A model generated the notes under the pieces. The model worked only from the letters and a program-made list of their open reading frames with translations, was not told the origin of the DNA and made no database searches. Positions 1-12,648 of a stretch of 64,000 bases of DNA are shown here, piece by piece; the stretch's first letter is position 1, and every line of letters starts with the position of its first letter. The stretch comes from Circinella umbellata. Its lineage: Eukaryota; Mucoromycota; Mucoromycetes; Mucorales; Lichtheimiaceae. The stretch lies in NCBI GenBank assembly GCA_025093555.1, contig JAIWNF010000014.1:124001-188000 (forward strand). Reading direction: 5' to 3'. The position numbers were made by a program, and so were the translations under genes.

Positions 1-179
1 GCACCCTCATTACGAACAATGGAGAGCATTGTTTTTAACATGCCAGCTTTTTCATGACCTGTCATTGTTTGCAATCGCACTTTGGTCAAGTCTAAAGGGT
101 GAACTGTTATGGAGGCTATCATAGAAGCAGCACCACCAAAGAAAAAAGGTGTTGAACGTTTAACAGTATTCGTTGCCAT
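1..179 (-). CDS. Mitochondrial dicarboxylate-type carrier, 5' part (gene runs off the left edge)
   Basis: The minus strand from ATG 179-177 encodes the first 59 residues of a mitochondrial carrier family (SLC25) protein. Visible are a short N-terminus, the first transmembrane helix (FFFGGAASMIASITVHPLDLTK) and the first carrier signature PxDxxKxR as HPLDLTKVRLQT, followed by a matrix loop ending in IVRNEGA. The HPLDLTKVRLQT form is typical of dicarboxylate/oxoglutarate carriers, which exchange malate and other dicarboxylates for phosphate or oxoglutarate across the inner membrane. The frame is open to the window edge. A decayed paralogue lies at 2356-3690 in the opposite orientation. Family assignment is firm; the exact substrate is inferred. 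Confidence 0.85.
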   Translation of the reverse strand, partial: MATNTVKRSTPFFFGGAASMIASITVHPLDLTKVRLQTMTGHEKAGMLKTMLSIVRNEG

Positions 180-2355
180 AATTATTTTCCAAAAGTAATA
201 AAATAATAATAAAAAGGGTAAAGAAGTGAAGAAAAGAAAACGAAAGAAAAGAAAAGGGTTATATTATGTATGAAAAAAAAAGTTGGAGTGAAACATTTCT
301 TATGTTATAGGTTTAAATAATTGAAAATAGAAAAAAGTCGATTTGCAATGAATGGAAAATACCGGTGTCAAAAATTTGCTCCCCACAATGCATATACTCC
401 CAGCATAATACAATCATCGGAAAGGGAAACCTTTTATCCGACGTTTGTATTTGTTATTTATTCATGATGAATCATCTTAGGCACACCAATGATTCTCTTT
501 AATAATAATCCTTTCACTCTTTTAGTTGTTATTACAATACTGTCACCCCCCCTATCGATCCTGCTGCTGCTGCAAGTGCATATAGGAGCAGAAGAGATAT
601 CCCCTAAATTTTTAGAAATAAAGGTTTTCACACCGATAAGGAGCACTTTTTTTTTTGTATATTTACGTATAAAAATGAATGGCGGCAATAATTAAACAAA
701 AATGATTCCGTTCTCTTGAACGAGAACAATCTTATATATGTTATCTATGTATTCCTTTGAAAAGCTTATTATTGAAGAATTCTTCTGCACCACTTTATTT
801 TTAATGGATAACTCGACTGTTTTCATAATTATTATTACTTGAATAAAAACATTTGTTTTGATAAATCTCTGAAGCATTTCTAGCTCATATCATACGTAGT
901 AAAATATGAATCATGGATCAACATGGCTACTACATATATTGTTATATGAGGCTTTCTGTCGCTTTTAATCACAAGAATTATCATACCACGTATCCTTTTT
1001 AGATAATACCCATAGTCCAATCAAAATTCTTAATTGGTCAGCATGGATACATAAATTTAATTATATCTTACATATGAAAAAAAAATTGTAAGTCGCCCTT
1101 TGTAATGAAAAATTGTTTCAGTTTCAAGACGTGTAATTGCGTGGCCATTATAATTGTGGGCTGATAAAATGTACCGGTATGGGGTAATTTTTCATTGGCG
1201 GTACCACAAAATGCACGTTATATTATATATGCTAACAATAATAAATTATATAACAACTGTAACTTTGGATGGCAACAGAAGCACCTAAAGGGGGTGTGAT
1301 TAAAGATGTCTTATTCTATTTTTATATTTTTGATGAACGCAAGCACATGCATAGTTCACTGTATAAATTGAATACACTTAAAAAAAACATTCTTTGGGTG
1401 TTCTCACATCTTCTTTCTACGGCAACATTTGAGTTGACTCATTTTTTTTAAAAAAAAAAAATCTGGGTGCGGTAATTTTGCTACGTATCAAATGAAAATA
1501 ATTTTTAAATAAAGGTTGTTGTCGCTGTTTGCAAAAAAAAAAAAACCAGGGCATAATGATAATTATAACACTCCAAAAAAAAATATAAAAAAAACTTTCT
1601 ACGCATATACGTAAATGTTGGTACCTGCATCGAATTATGCAAATCAAAAGAGGTTTATCATAGGTATTATGGATACCTGCTTTATGTATGTATGCGTTTG
1701 TTGTTGGGTGTTTTAATAAAACTTTGAGATTACCTATATAATATAAAATGGATAGAACAATTCATCCCAGGATAAATGGATTGACTCACCAGAATTCGCT
1801 TATGTATATATCTTCGCTGTCTTTATATGAACTCACTCGCATCATTATTCATCTTGGTCACAACAGTTTTTCAAAAAAAAAAAAAATCTTGTTTTTATGG
1901 TAAGGAGCAGATTATGTATGTGCGGGACAAATCAATAAAAACGCTTCGCTTCATGCAATACGTATCCATTAATGTCCAAAAAATAGAATAGCAAGAGCTT
2001 TCTTTTCTGAAAATCACTACGTAGCTCGGGCGTTCACGGAAAAACGTTTTTACTATTGAACTCTACTACAACGGTTGCCCCATCAGCATTATCCCCCTCT
2101 TTCTTTTATGTCTTTCTTAACTTCTAAGGCACTGTTGTCTCGTATTCAATTGGATCAAAAGAAAAATGCCCCACTTGCCTGAAAATTGATTGCCCTTCTT
2201 TTCTTTTTTTCCTGTTATAATCTTGAATCATATATTCATATTAACCATTTCTCCCCTTATTTTTTTTTCTCTCTATTCTTCCACTCCTCTGCATTTTTCT
2301 TGTGATACTGTGTTATTGTTTACTACTACTATTATCTTTTTTAATAATAAAAGCA
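180..2355. other. Intergenic region between divergent carrier gene and carrier pseudogene
   Basis: AT-rich DNA with many A and T homopolymer runs. It should hold the promoter of the minus-strand carrier gene, whose start is at 179. Short open frames exist but show no recognisable domain, biased codon use or splice structure. I see no RNA gene here. Confidence 0.5.
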
Positions 2356-3690
2356 ATGGCTACAACTAAAAAAGTAAACAATCCACACCTTTTTAGTTGG
2401 TAAAATGGCGTCATGTGTTGCCGCAATAGTAGTTCACTCCCTCGATCTAACCACCGCTTACAAACAATGAAGGGTAATGATAAAACTGACATGTTAGTTA
2501 CCATGGTCAAAATTGCACGTAACGAAGGTTTTTTACGACTTTATGCTGGCTTATCAGCAAGCATTATGAGACAGGCTACATATTCTACCGTAAGCTTTGG
2601 TGTTTATGAAAATACTGAAACAAAACATGTCGACCCATTATCAAAGAAAGAATAGGATATAGGTATGATGGGGTAAAAATAAAACTGATTGAAATGAATA
2701 CGACTTTTTTTGAAAAAAAAAATACCTTAGAACAGGTTTAAATGTACCTGATAATAAGCTTATCAACAAGTGTAAACTTTTCACGTTTTTCTTTTTGAAT
2801 TGTAAACAGGTCTTAATGTACATATGGCAATTATTAATTTGTTCAAGTGTTGCTGGTGCGATGGGAGGTGATAGCGGTAATTCAGCTGCTGAATCATTGA
2901 ATGTAAATTTGTTATCTTTTTATTTCTACCTATATGTACTACAACCATTAGATGTTAGACTCATGTATTAAACCAATCAACAAAAAAAAATCAAAGACGT
3001 TCGAATGCAAAATGATGGTTGCATCAACGTCGTAAACTATAAAAAATGTTATGGATGGTTTTATAAGAATGAGTCGAGAAGAAGATATACTATCTTTGTT
3101 CCGAGAATTGGGGCCCAATGTCAACAGAGCAATATTGATGAACTCATCCCAATGTGTTTCTTATGATACATTTAAAGATCTATTATTATAATTTTCATTA
3201 TTAAATGATGGATTGACATTACACTTTGTATCAAGCATACTAGCTGTAAGTATCTTTTTGAGAATGAAACATCTATATATAAAGAGAAACTACAGTTCTA
3301 ATAGCAATGATACCAACTATTATGCAGGAATTGATTGCTAAAAAAATGTGCCTGAAAGGTCAGTTATATCACTTCACGTACCGCTATTCTAATAGTTTCA
3401 CTTTGTATTTTCTGTGTGTATAGGGCTTAGCAGCAACTACAATATGTAATCCGGTTGACGTTATAAAAACCCGGGTTATGAGTGCAAAGAATAGCCAATC
3501 GTCGTTTTCAATCATGACAGATGTATAAAATGGAAGGACTTGTCTCTTTTTTTTTTTCAAAGGATGGACACCAGCATTTATTCGATTGGGTCCACAAACC
3601 CATTATTACATTTGTAGCACTTGAACAGCTTAAAACATGGCATCAAGCATTTCATAGTGAAGGAAAGAACGACAACAAGAAAAATGGATC
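2356..3690 (+). pseudogene. Decayed mitochondrial dicarboxylate carrier paralogue
   Basis: Successive segments match the carrier family but sit in different frames. From ATG 2356 the N-terminus breaks at a TAA near 2401; MASCVAAIVVHSLDLT (2405) then loses about 4 nt before RLQTMKGND. The block ending MRQATYSTVSFGVYE is the dicarboxylate/oxoglutarate signature, intact at 2468-2655. Later blocks are SSVAGAMGGDSGNSA (about 2850), DVRMQNDG (about 2998), RELGPNVNRAILMNSSQ (about 3100), NPVDVIKTRVMSAKN (about 3450) and KGWTPAFIRLGPQT (about 3562), followed by a 1-nt frameshift before ITFVALEQLKTWH. An in-frame TAA lies near 3526. The proline of the first signature is also changed (HSLDLT). Several stops and shifts cannot all be introns, so this is a pseudogene. 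Confidence 0.85.
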
Positions 3691-5290
3691 GTTGCTAAGT
3701 TTTAAAAATAAACATTTCTTTCTTTCATTATTTTTCTTTTGAGTTGTCTTACCTGAGATTATAATTTTGGCCCTTTTTTTCGGTAGCTTTTCCGGATATT
3801 TATTAATTATCTTAACTCTTTCAAAAAAAATGACTCACTGATTCCGTAAACTTTGATTTTCGTATGTTTGTACAACCTACTCTATTTTACTGCCTTTGTA
3901 TCGCGATTGTAATCTGCGATTTTCTAAATGTGACCTCAGATTTCTATTTATATATGTATAAGAGGTTTTGTATTCTTGGTATTTACGTATATGAAACTAT
4001 ATTATACTACGTAAATAATAAAAATAAATTATAGTCAGAAATGAATATATATATTATATCTATTGATGCAAGATCGAATTTTCTTTAATAGCTGTTGTGT
4101 GATGACTTTGAAGGTACCTTTTCACTCACACATGAATTGTAATGCCGTTATTTAGGCGGCTGCTAAAATTTATTCCGCATATTCACCTGTAACAAGGACC
4201 GCTTGCATGATTCTTCTTTACATGCAATCCTTTTTTTTTTTAATATATCATGAAATAGCTATACGTACATTTTGGTACGTCTTATAAAAAGAAATCTAAT
4301 ATACATATGCTTCTTCAGTGCTACTTGGGTCAGCTGATTAAATTATTGTATTCATATCAAATTTAAGTTTTTTTTTTTTTCATCATCTACAAAATAAACC
4401 GAAAAAAAGCTTGAGTTTTTTCTCCCTTTTTTTTCAACCTTACGTACGTATTTAACATTCCATGATACGCATGAAAAGTTAGAACACATAGTACGTAGCC
4501 TCTAATCTCCAGGAGATAGTTTCGGCCTATATCTAATTATTATATTAAAGAAAATTGGTATTAAATAAATCAAGTTAATAAAAATGAGATATTTAATTAA
4601 AATAAACTTATAAATTTAGAAATACCACGATCTAGATGTTTTTTAATACGTAGCAAGCTCATAGTGTAGAGTTCATTGATGTATAGCCAGACACCATAAC
4701 ATGTTTTCATATTCTTATTTTCAAAATCCCTATCTAGAACATTGTTATTTTCTAATTTAAATATTAAAGTGCTTTTTAAAGCGAAGTGAGTCGTATAAAT
4801 TAATAGATATAAAATTAGTGCTCTTATCATCCTATAACGAGTGTAATCTAACTTTTTATTTCAACACTCGTTCCCTCTACTCAATTTATCGATCTATCTT
4901 CTTTTTTATTCGTGAAAATCGTTGTACATAATCTTCTTCCCTTCTCTATCTTATTTTCTGATCAATAACTATACCATTATACATCTTCAGCTTTGAAAAA
5001 TACATCAAGTTTCTTTATTCTACTTTGTTGGCGTTGTTATGAACACGTGATAAATAACAGAATTTATAAATTAAATGATTGTCTTTTGTTATTCTTAAAG
5101 TTGAATCCAACTATTGCTCCACGGTCCCTTTCAAAAAAATGTATATGCCAAATGCCTTTTCTGCATTCAATTAAAACCCCGCTATTTTTTAGTGTGTTAA
5201 TAGGGCATAACTAGACGCGGGTCCATTTTCCGTAGCTTTTTTTCTTTCTATCATTTTTTTTTTCATCTTGGAACAGCAATTTCAAAATAA
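3691..5290. other. Intergenic region upstream of AIP1
   Basis: AT-rich sequence with poly-T runs and scattered TACGTA words. No domain-bearing ORF, tRNA or repeat array was recognised. The last few hundred bases should contain the AIP1 promoter; a pyrimidine-rich stretch (about 5229-5275) precedes the start codon. Confidence 0.45.
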
Positions 5291-7935
5291 ATGTCTTACA
5301 CGAAAAGTAAAGAAAATATGAATAAATCTCGGTTATTTAAAAACCAGAAGACAAAACGAAATGACACATTAAACCAATGTTAAAATTATTATCTTTGTTC
5401 AAATAGAATACACGTTTGCTCCACTTCCACAAACAAACCGTGGTGAAAGTATCAAACTAGGCACAGACCCAAAAGGAAAGAACTTTGTTTATACCAATGG
5501 CAAGTCCGTGTTTATTCGTGATATTGAGGTAAATATAAAATCTTTTCCCTTCGTTTTTTTTTTACCGTTTAGTGTACAAAGTAAGTTGAAAAGTTAAACG
5601 CAGAAATACTTTTTTGTCATTCCTTTAAAATATTAGAATCCTACTTTAGCTACTGAATATATCGGACATAACGCGCAAACAACTGTAGCTCGTTATAGTC
5701 CAAGTGGTTTTTATATTGCTTCCGGAGGTATATTATACGAATGACGAAACTTATGTGGGAAACAACAATAAAATAAAAAGTGGCGTCGGTATTAATTAAT
5801 GCTTGGCTTTAAAATAGATGCCAATGGTAACGTTCGTATTTGGGATACTGTTAACGAAGAACATATTTTAAAGAACGAGATCCGCCCTATATCCGGTAAA
5901 ATTAGTGATATTGCTTGGGATTCAGAAAGTAAACGATTAATCGCTGTTGGTGAAGGCAAGGAACGGTAAGTTAAAAGTTAACCGAAACCAAAAAAAAAAG
6001 CTGGTAACAATTATAACTTATCAACTTTTAATAAACTTAAAAAAAAAAGATTCGGTCATGCCTTTTTATTCGATACACTTTCTTCTGTTGGCGAAATTAC
6101 TGGTCATTCCAAAGTAATCAATAGTGTCAGTATTCGTCAACAAAGACCTTTCCGTGCTGTTACTGCATCCGACGACATGACTGTCGCATTCTATAATGGT
6201 GTTCCTTTCAAATATGCCAAGACCATTCGTGACCATACCCGTTTTGTTCACGCTGTTGAATTCTCACCTAATGGTGATCATTTTGTCAGTGTTGGTGCCG
6301 ATGGCAAGGTTAGTTTTGATTATTTATTTTTGGAAATAATCGATTAAAGAGAGTACAGAAAGGAGAAAAAAAAGAAACTAATTATTGGCACTATTATTAT
6401 TATTATTATAATTAGATTTTCTTGTACGACGGCAAATCGGGAGACAAGATCGACGAATTGACAAGTGATGATGCTCATAGTGGTAGTATATTCTCTGTCA
6501 GCTGGTCGCCTGATAGTACACAAATTTTGACTTCTTCAGCAGATTGCACTGCCAAGCTTTGGGATGTATCTGCTAAATCTGTTGTAAAGTAAGTGTAATT
6601 TTTTTTCCCCTTCTTCGATGGGGCTATATGAAAGACGATGGATAGATTTGATTGAAGTTTTTATATTTATTATTACTATTATTATTTGTTCAAATGATAA
6701 AGCACATTTGAATTCACTTCATCATCCAATGCTATCAGTAACCAACAAGTTGGTAATTTATGGCAAGGTGATTGGTTGCTCAGTACATCGTTATCTGGTG
6801 AAATCAATTATTTGGATAAGAACAGCGGCAAAGTTACTAAAACAATTGATGGTCATGAAAAAGCTATTACTGCTCTTGCTATTTCTTCTGATGATACCCT
6901 ATTCACTGGTTCATATGATGGTCGTGTTTATTCATGGCCATTTGGAACTGAAAGTGATCACACAGCTGCTAAAAACTTTAATGGTGAAAATCATTCCAAC
7001 CAGGTCGTTGCTTTAAATGTACAAGATAATAAACTTTTCTCTGCTGGTATGGATGACACACTTCGTGTTGGTGATCTTGAAAGCAAGAGCTTTGGGTAAA
7101 GTATTTCTTTGTTGGAAAGATTGAGGGATTTAGGGTGTATCCTTTTTATTTTTTTCCTTGTTGATTATTTTTATTAACTAAAAAAATAATTATAGTGGTA
7201 AACTAGTTTCAACGGGTGCATTGCCAAAAAGTTTATCATCAACAAGTGGTAAAACTGTTGTTGCCACCTCAGAAAATGTTCAAGTATATGATTCAGAATC
7301 TAAAAAGGTTTGCCAACAAGATAATCTTGGTTATGCACCAACAGTAGCTGCTATTGATCCAGCAGGCAACACTGTCTTTGTTGGTGGTGAGGTAAGAAAT
7401 GCAACAAAAATTAATAAAGGAGTGAGAAAAGAAACTATTGCTCACACTATATTCTTTTCTTTTTGTACGGTGGATACATTTATAGGATAATAAATTACAT
7501 ATTTATGAATTGACTGGTGATTCTCTTAAGCATACCAAAGATATTGGTAACCATCTTGGTTATATTTCTGCATTGGCACCTCACCCTACTTCCAACACGA
7601 TTGCTGTCGGTGATAGTGTAGGTAAAATCTTTTTATATGATATTGAAAGCGGAAAGCCTACTATTCAAAACTGGGTATTCCATTCGGGTCGTATTACTGC
7701 TTTGAATTGGTCCAAGTGTGGTCAATTCTTGGTGAGTGGTGGTATCGATACCAATGTTTTTGTATGGAATCAAGAAAAACCATTCAAGAAACTTGCTATT
7801 AAGAACGCACACGTGGATGCTGTCAATGATGTTGGATTTTTGAATTCAAGTCTCAGTGACGAGAGTAATATTGGTGTTGTAAGTGTCGGTCAAGATGCAG
7901 CTGTACATCTTTATGACGCTACTAAACCACAATAA
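5291..7935 (+). CDS. AIP1: Actin-interacting protein 1 (Aip1/WDR1), WD40 protein
   Basis: Nine exons assemble in phase: 5291-5306, 5407-5528, 5637-5727, 5818-5965, 6050-6308, 6416-6588, 6739-7095, 7196-7391, 7486-7935, giving 603 aa, the usual Aip1 length. The protein begins [20 protein letters not shown] and runs through two WD40 propellers, with blades such as [47 protein letters not shown] and [20 protein letters not shown]. In known systems Aip1 works with cofilin to disassemble actin filaments. The donor at 6589 and acceptor at 6738 leave that junction about six residues shorter than in animal WDR1, so a small exon could be missed there. The TAA at 7933-7935 is followed by a poly(AT) tract. 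Confidence 0.93.
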
Positions 7936-8205
7936 ATAAAATTTATATATATATATATAATTTGTTACTCATATTATTCATAAATATAATAAATGATCCC
8001 AAATTTGTCTTCAATGATGTAAAGAGTAATTTTAAAGTAGCTATGGTAAACGGAGCGGCTGTTCTCTCAGATCAAAAAATCAAAGAATTATTTGATTGGA
8101 TACTGGGTTTAGAAAATTTTTTATCGTGAAGGCGGCTGGTCTGCGCTTCCAATGGTTCCTTCTCTTTTCCTGTTCGCTTCCTCTTTATAGCAACACACAC
8201 GAACC
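7936..8205 (+). other. AIP1 3' region and RPS19 promoter, with a short unexplained open frame
   Basis: This 270-bp gap carries a (TA)n tract right after the AIP1 stop. An open frame with protein-like composition at about 7990-8130 (reads NDPKFVFNDVKSNFKVAMVN, then GAAVLSDQKIKELFDWILGL) ends at a TGA and has no clear start. The pyrimidine-rich stretch at 8158-8190 resembles the leaders of ribosomal protein genes. I recognise no family for the open frame. Confidence 0.35.
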
Positions 8206-9262
8206 ATGGGTGGTATTACTGTCAAGGACGTTAACGCTCACGGTACGATACTATTTTTTTTATGTATTCATAGAGGGGGAAGAAAGAGAAAAAAGAACTT
8301 CTAGGCATTACGACATATAAAAAAAAAGAATTGGGAGTTATAAATCAAAAAGTTTTTATTTCCATTTGGAGAAAAAAAAACCGTTTTTCGAAAAAAAAAA
8401 AATACGTCAACAACAATGCATTCTATTACGACCATTATAAAACTCTCGATTCTTTTTTTTTTACGCGTAAACTTTATACGACCATTCTTTTCTTTTTATT
8501 ACCTTTCTATTATAGAAAAGGAAAAAAAATGCCTCATGTACCTGTGGAAATTGGGGGGGAGAGATGAGAAGGAATGGTGGCTTGGCTTGACATGAATGTT
8601 GGAACAAAAAAAAATTAATTAGTTATATATATTTATTTTCAATAATAGAATTTATCAAGGCCTATTCTGCCTACCTCAAGCGTACTGGTAAGCTCGAAGT
8701 CCCCAAGTGGGTTGACATTGTCAAGACCGGTACCTTCAAGGAATTGGCTCCCTATGATCCCGACTGGTACTTTGTCCGTGCTGGTAAGCTTTTCTTTAAA
8801 TTTTTTTATTTTACTGGGTTTACCATGTGATATGTTCAATATATAAACTAAATATTAATAAACGAACAACTATTATAATTTATTTTTATAGCTTCCGTCG
8901 CTCGCCACATCTACATCCGTAAGAGCGTTGGTGTTGGTGCTTTGAACAAGGTTCACGGTGGCCGCGTTAACCGTGGTTCCCGTCCCTCCCACCACGTCAA
9001 TGCTTCTGGCTCCGTTAACCGTAAGGTTCTCCAATCTTTGGAAAAGATTGGTGTCTTGGAAGCTGACAAGAAGGGGTAAGAATTATAGTTTTATTGATTT
9101 AAAAAGAGTGAAAAAAAATCTTTAACATGAACGATCATGTATACTGACTTAAATTTTTATTTATTTCTTATTCAAAATAGTGGTCGTAGAATTACCCAAG
9201 ATGGCCAACGTGATTTGGATCGTATTGCCATGACTCTTGTCGATGAAGAAGATGACGAATAA
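8206..9262 (+). CDS. RPS19: 40S ribosomal protein eS19
   Basis: Four exons (8206-8242, 8649-8783, 8892-9075, 9181-9262) give 145 aa, the family length. The protein starts [20 protein letters not shown] and shows the eS19 core: [59 protein letters not shown] and [15 protein letters not shown]. eS19 sits in the small-subunit head and is needed for 18S rRNA maturation. A 406-nt first intron after codon 12 is the longest in this gene. The coding DNA is GC-richer than its surroundings and uses C-ending codons, as expected of a highly expressed gene. Confidence 0.97.
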
Positions 9263-10919
9263 ACAAAAAAAAAATCCTAGTGCGTGTGTGTTTTTTTGTT
9301 ACTTGAAAAAATAAAACAAGCAATTTTATTAAAAAAAAATAATGATGGGAAAATTGTATGGGGGTGGTTGAATGTTTGGAGTGTGTATGTTATAATGCAT
9401 GTAATTATGTATTGTCATGTTTATGTTTGTTTGTTTTTTTTTGCCTGAATATTTTTATATTTGCAACATTTGGAATCGAAACCAAATCAACTGAACCCAT
9501 GAATGATGATTTGATGAACTATGTGGTGTAATTTTTTTTATAACATACAAAAACACAGAATATATTGGGTTCAATGGTGCCTTATCTATTCTTGTCCTAA
9601 TACTGTTGGTACAAAATGATATCTGTTGTTTTCAAGTTCTGATCACAAAATGGTTAGTAAACCATCACAAGACTAAGCCAAAGTCATGGTACATAAAGCT
9701 TTTCTTTTTTCTCTTTCATGATGAAACATGAAAATGAAACGAACCCAGGTTTTTCTACAACAATTTTTATATATATATATAAGCTTTTCCATACACTTCT
9801 TGTACCACAAGTAACCACACCAACCACGTGGCAATGCCAGAAAAAGCGATTTTCATCCGTGCGTCTATCTTGTGGACTAGTACATCTTTATATTCTCAGT
9901 CATAATGAACGGATGTCAATCCTTTTGTAATATGAGATCTTTAGTATAATATAAAATGACACGAGGAAGATGAAACGTGTTAAAGCGACAAGATGCTTCG
10001 TGGGGTTCAAGTTTGAAATAGTGCTTTTTTTTAACGTATCTTATTGAGCTTATAACCTCTTCTCTTTATATATATACTGGTTATAATTATCTGCATTTGT
10101 TTATTAGTATTCAACTTTTTTTTTTACATTTTCAAAAAATGTAAACTTGTTTTTAAGGGTCTTATCGCAACCCCAACAATTCAACAAAAGTTTATTTGAC
10201 CATATGAATGGATGGGTTGATTAGAAAACTTGTAAACAAAGTACAGTGATTTTTCTTTTTTCTTAGAGTGGTCATATTAAGGCCCGCACCATTAATCAGT
10301 AAAATTCACAGACCTCGATTATTGAACTTTATTATCTGAATGACGAATCTTATCAAGTTCGAAGCATCATATTAATATAAAACTATTTGTTATATTTGAT
10401 AAAGTAAAAGTGATAGTGAGATAAGTCTTTAAAGCGATTATATATTGAATTTTATTAGAGAACAGAGACATTTTAGTTTATAGTTGAATGCCCCATCTAT
10501 TATTAACTTTTTAGCGATTGTTGGCAAATTTCATTTGTCTTTTTTTTGATCGGGAATAGGGCGTGAACTTGTCCTCTGTAGGAAAATCACGACCAATTCT
10601 TCTTAATTTGGTCCTATTATTAGTGGTGTGTAACCCTAAATTCTTGTTTATTTCCCTTGTCAGTTTTTTTATTTTTTCACTTCTTTACCTCTTTACCTTT
10701 TTTTTTTTCTAACTTCCTAAAACCTCCCTCTTTAATCTCCCGAAAGCGTCATTCCTTCTTTTTAAAGCTTGTATGTGAGTTTATTTGTTGTTACTTGTAA
10801 TTTTTTTTGTTTCAAAATATTTTGTTACTAAAACTTTTTTTTTATTATTTTTTCGTATCAAGCCTTCTTTTCCTCCTTTTTTTCTTCTTCTTAATCCGTA
10901 GATTTATAAACCCGTTATC
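9263..10919. other. Intergenic region between RPS19 and beta-tubulin
   Basis: AT-rich sequence without recognisable coding or RNA genes. The final 250 bases are strongly pyrimidine-rich (CTTCTTTTCCTCC type) up to the tubulin start and presumably hold its promoter and leader. Confidence 0.5.
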
Positions 10920-12648
10920 ATGAGAGAAATTATTCACGTTCAAGCAGGTAAATTAAACTGGAAGAGAAACGAAAAAAGTTTTTTTTTCATGCTTTTCATG
11001 TTTTTGATTCAAGGTCTCTAACAGAAAATATTTTTTATTTTTCTTTTCAGGCCAATGTGGTAACCAGGTACATACTTTTTTTTTCTTTTGCCCTCTGAAA
11101 CGTTTATTTCTACGTAACAGAGAACTAAATTATAAAACAAAATAATAATATCAATAGATTGGTCAAAAATTCTGGGAAACCATCAGTGCTGAACATGGCC
11201 TCGATGGCAATGGTAACTATGTTGGTGACAATGAACTTCAACTTGAACGTATCAATGTCTTTTATAATGAAGGTTCTAAAGGCAAATATGTCCCAAGGTA
11301 AATAAATATACTATAATTAATATGAAATAAAAATAATTAAACCGGTTATATGTATATAATAGAGCCGTATTGGTAGATCTTGAACCTGCTACCATGGATG
11401 CTATCCGTAGCAGTCCCTATGGTAAGATTTACCGTCCTGACAACTTTGTCCATGCCCAATCTGGTGCTGGTAACTCGTGGGCCAAGGGTTACTACACGGA
11501 AGGTGCTGAACTTGTCGAATCCATTTTGGATGTTATTCGCAAGGAAAGTGAAAACACTGATTGTTTACAAGGTTTCCAACTTGCTCATTCCATTGGTGGT
11601 GGTACTGGCTCGGGTCTCGGTTCTTTGTTGCTTTCCAAGATCCGCGAAGAATACCCTGATCGTATCTTGAGTACCTACTCTGTTGTCCCATCACCTAAGG
11701 TCTCTGATACCGTTGTTGAACCTTACAATGCTGTTCTTTCCGTTCATCAATTGGTTGAAAACTGTGATGCTACTTTCTGTATTGATAACGAAGCTTTGTA
11801 CGATATTTGCTTCCGTACATTGAAGCTCGCTAACCCCGGTTATGGTGATTTGAATCAATTGGTTTCTGCTGTTATGTCTGGTGTTTCTACTTCCTTGCGT
11901 TTCCCAGGTCAATTGAACTCTGATTTACGTAAATTGTGTGTCAACATGGTTCCTTTCCCCCGTCTTCATTTCTTTATGGTGGGTGTTGCTCCATTGACCG
12001 CTTTCAACTCTCAACAATATCGCAACTTGAGCGTTCCTGAATTGACTGCTCAAATGTTTGATGCTCGTAACATGATGGCTGCTTCTGATCCTCGTCACGG
12101 TCGTTACTTGACTGTCGGTACCATTTTCCGTGGTCGCTTGTCTACGAAGGAAGTTGAAAATCAAATGTTGGCTGTTCAACAAAAGAACTCTTCTTATTTC
12201 GTTGAATGGATTCCTAACTCTGTCAAGTCATCCTTGTGTGATATCCCTCCTGTTGGTTTAAAGATGTCTGGTACTTTTATTGGTAACAGCACTGCTATCC
12301 AAGATTTGTTCAAACGTGTCAATGAACAATTCACTGCTATGTTCCGTCGTAAGGCTTTCTTGCATTGGTACACCAGTGAAGGTATGGATGAAATGGAATT
12401 CACTGAAGCTGAATCCAATATGAACGATTTGGTATCAGAATATCAACAATACCAAGAAGCTACCATTGATGATGAAATGATGGGTAAGTTAATTACATAC
12501 ATGGGAAGGGTTTTTTTTGAAAAGAAAATAGAAAGAAGTGCTATTCTATGGTGATAACTAATCATTATTATTGTTCAATTAAATAGAAGATGATGAATAC
12601 CTTGAAGAGGACCAATATGAAGAAGATGTATTGGATGATGAACAATAA
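10920..12648 (+). CDS. Beta-tubulin
   Basis: Five exons (10920-10947, 11051-11067, 11158-11297, 11363-12483, 12587-12648) give 455 aa. It starts [17 protein letters not shown]; the MREI start is the tubulin autoregulation motif. The GTP-binding loop GGGTGSG lies in [20 protein letters not shown], and [17 protein letters not shown] and [20 protein letters not shown] are also clear. A 17-nt second exon encodes only GQCGNQ-region residues, a known feature of fungal beta-tubulin genes. The acidic tail ([19 protein letters not shown] then [10 protein letters not shown]) is somewhat longer than the usual 445-450 aa products. Function: polymerises with alpha-tubulin into microtubules and is the usual target of benzimidazole fungicides. 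More than one beta-tubulin gene is common in these fungi; which paralogue this is cannot be told. Confidence 0.97.
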
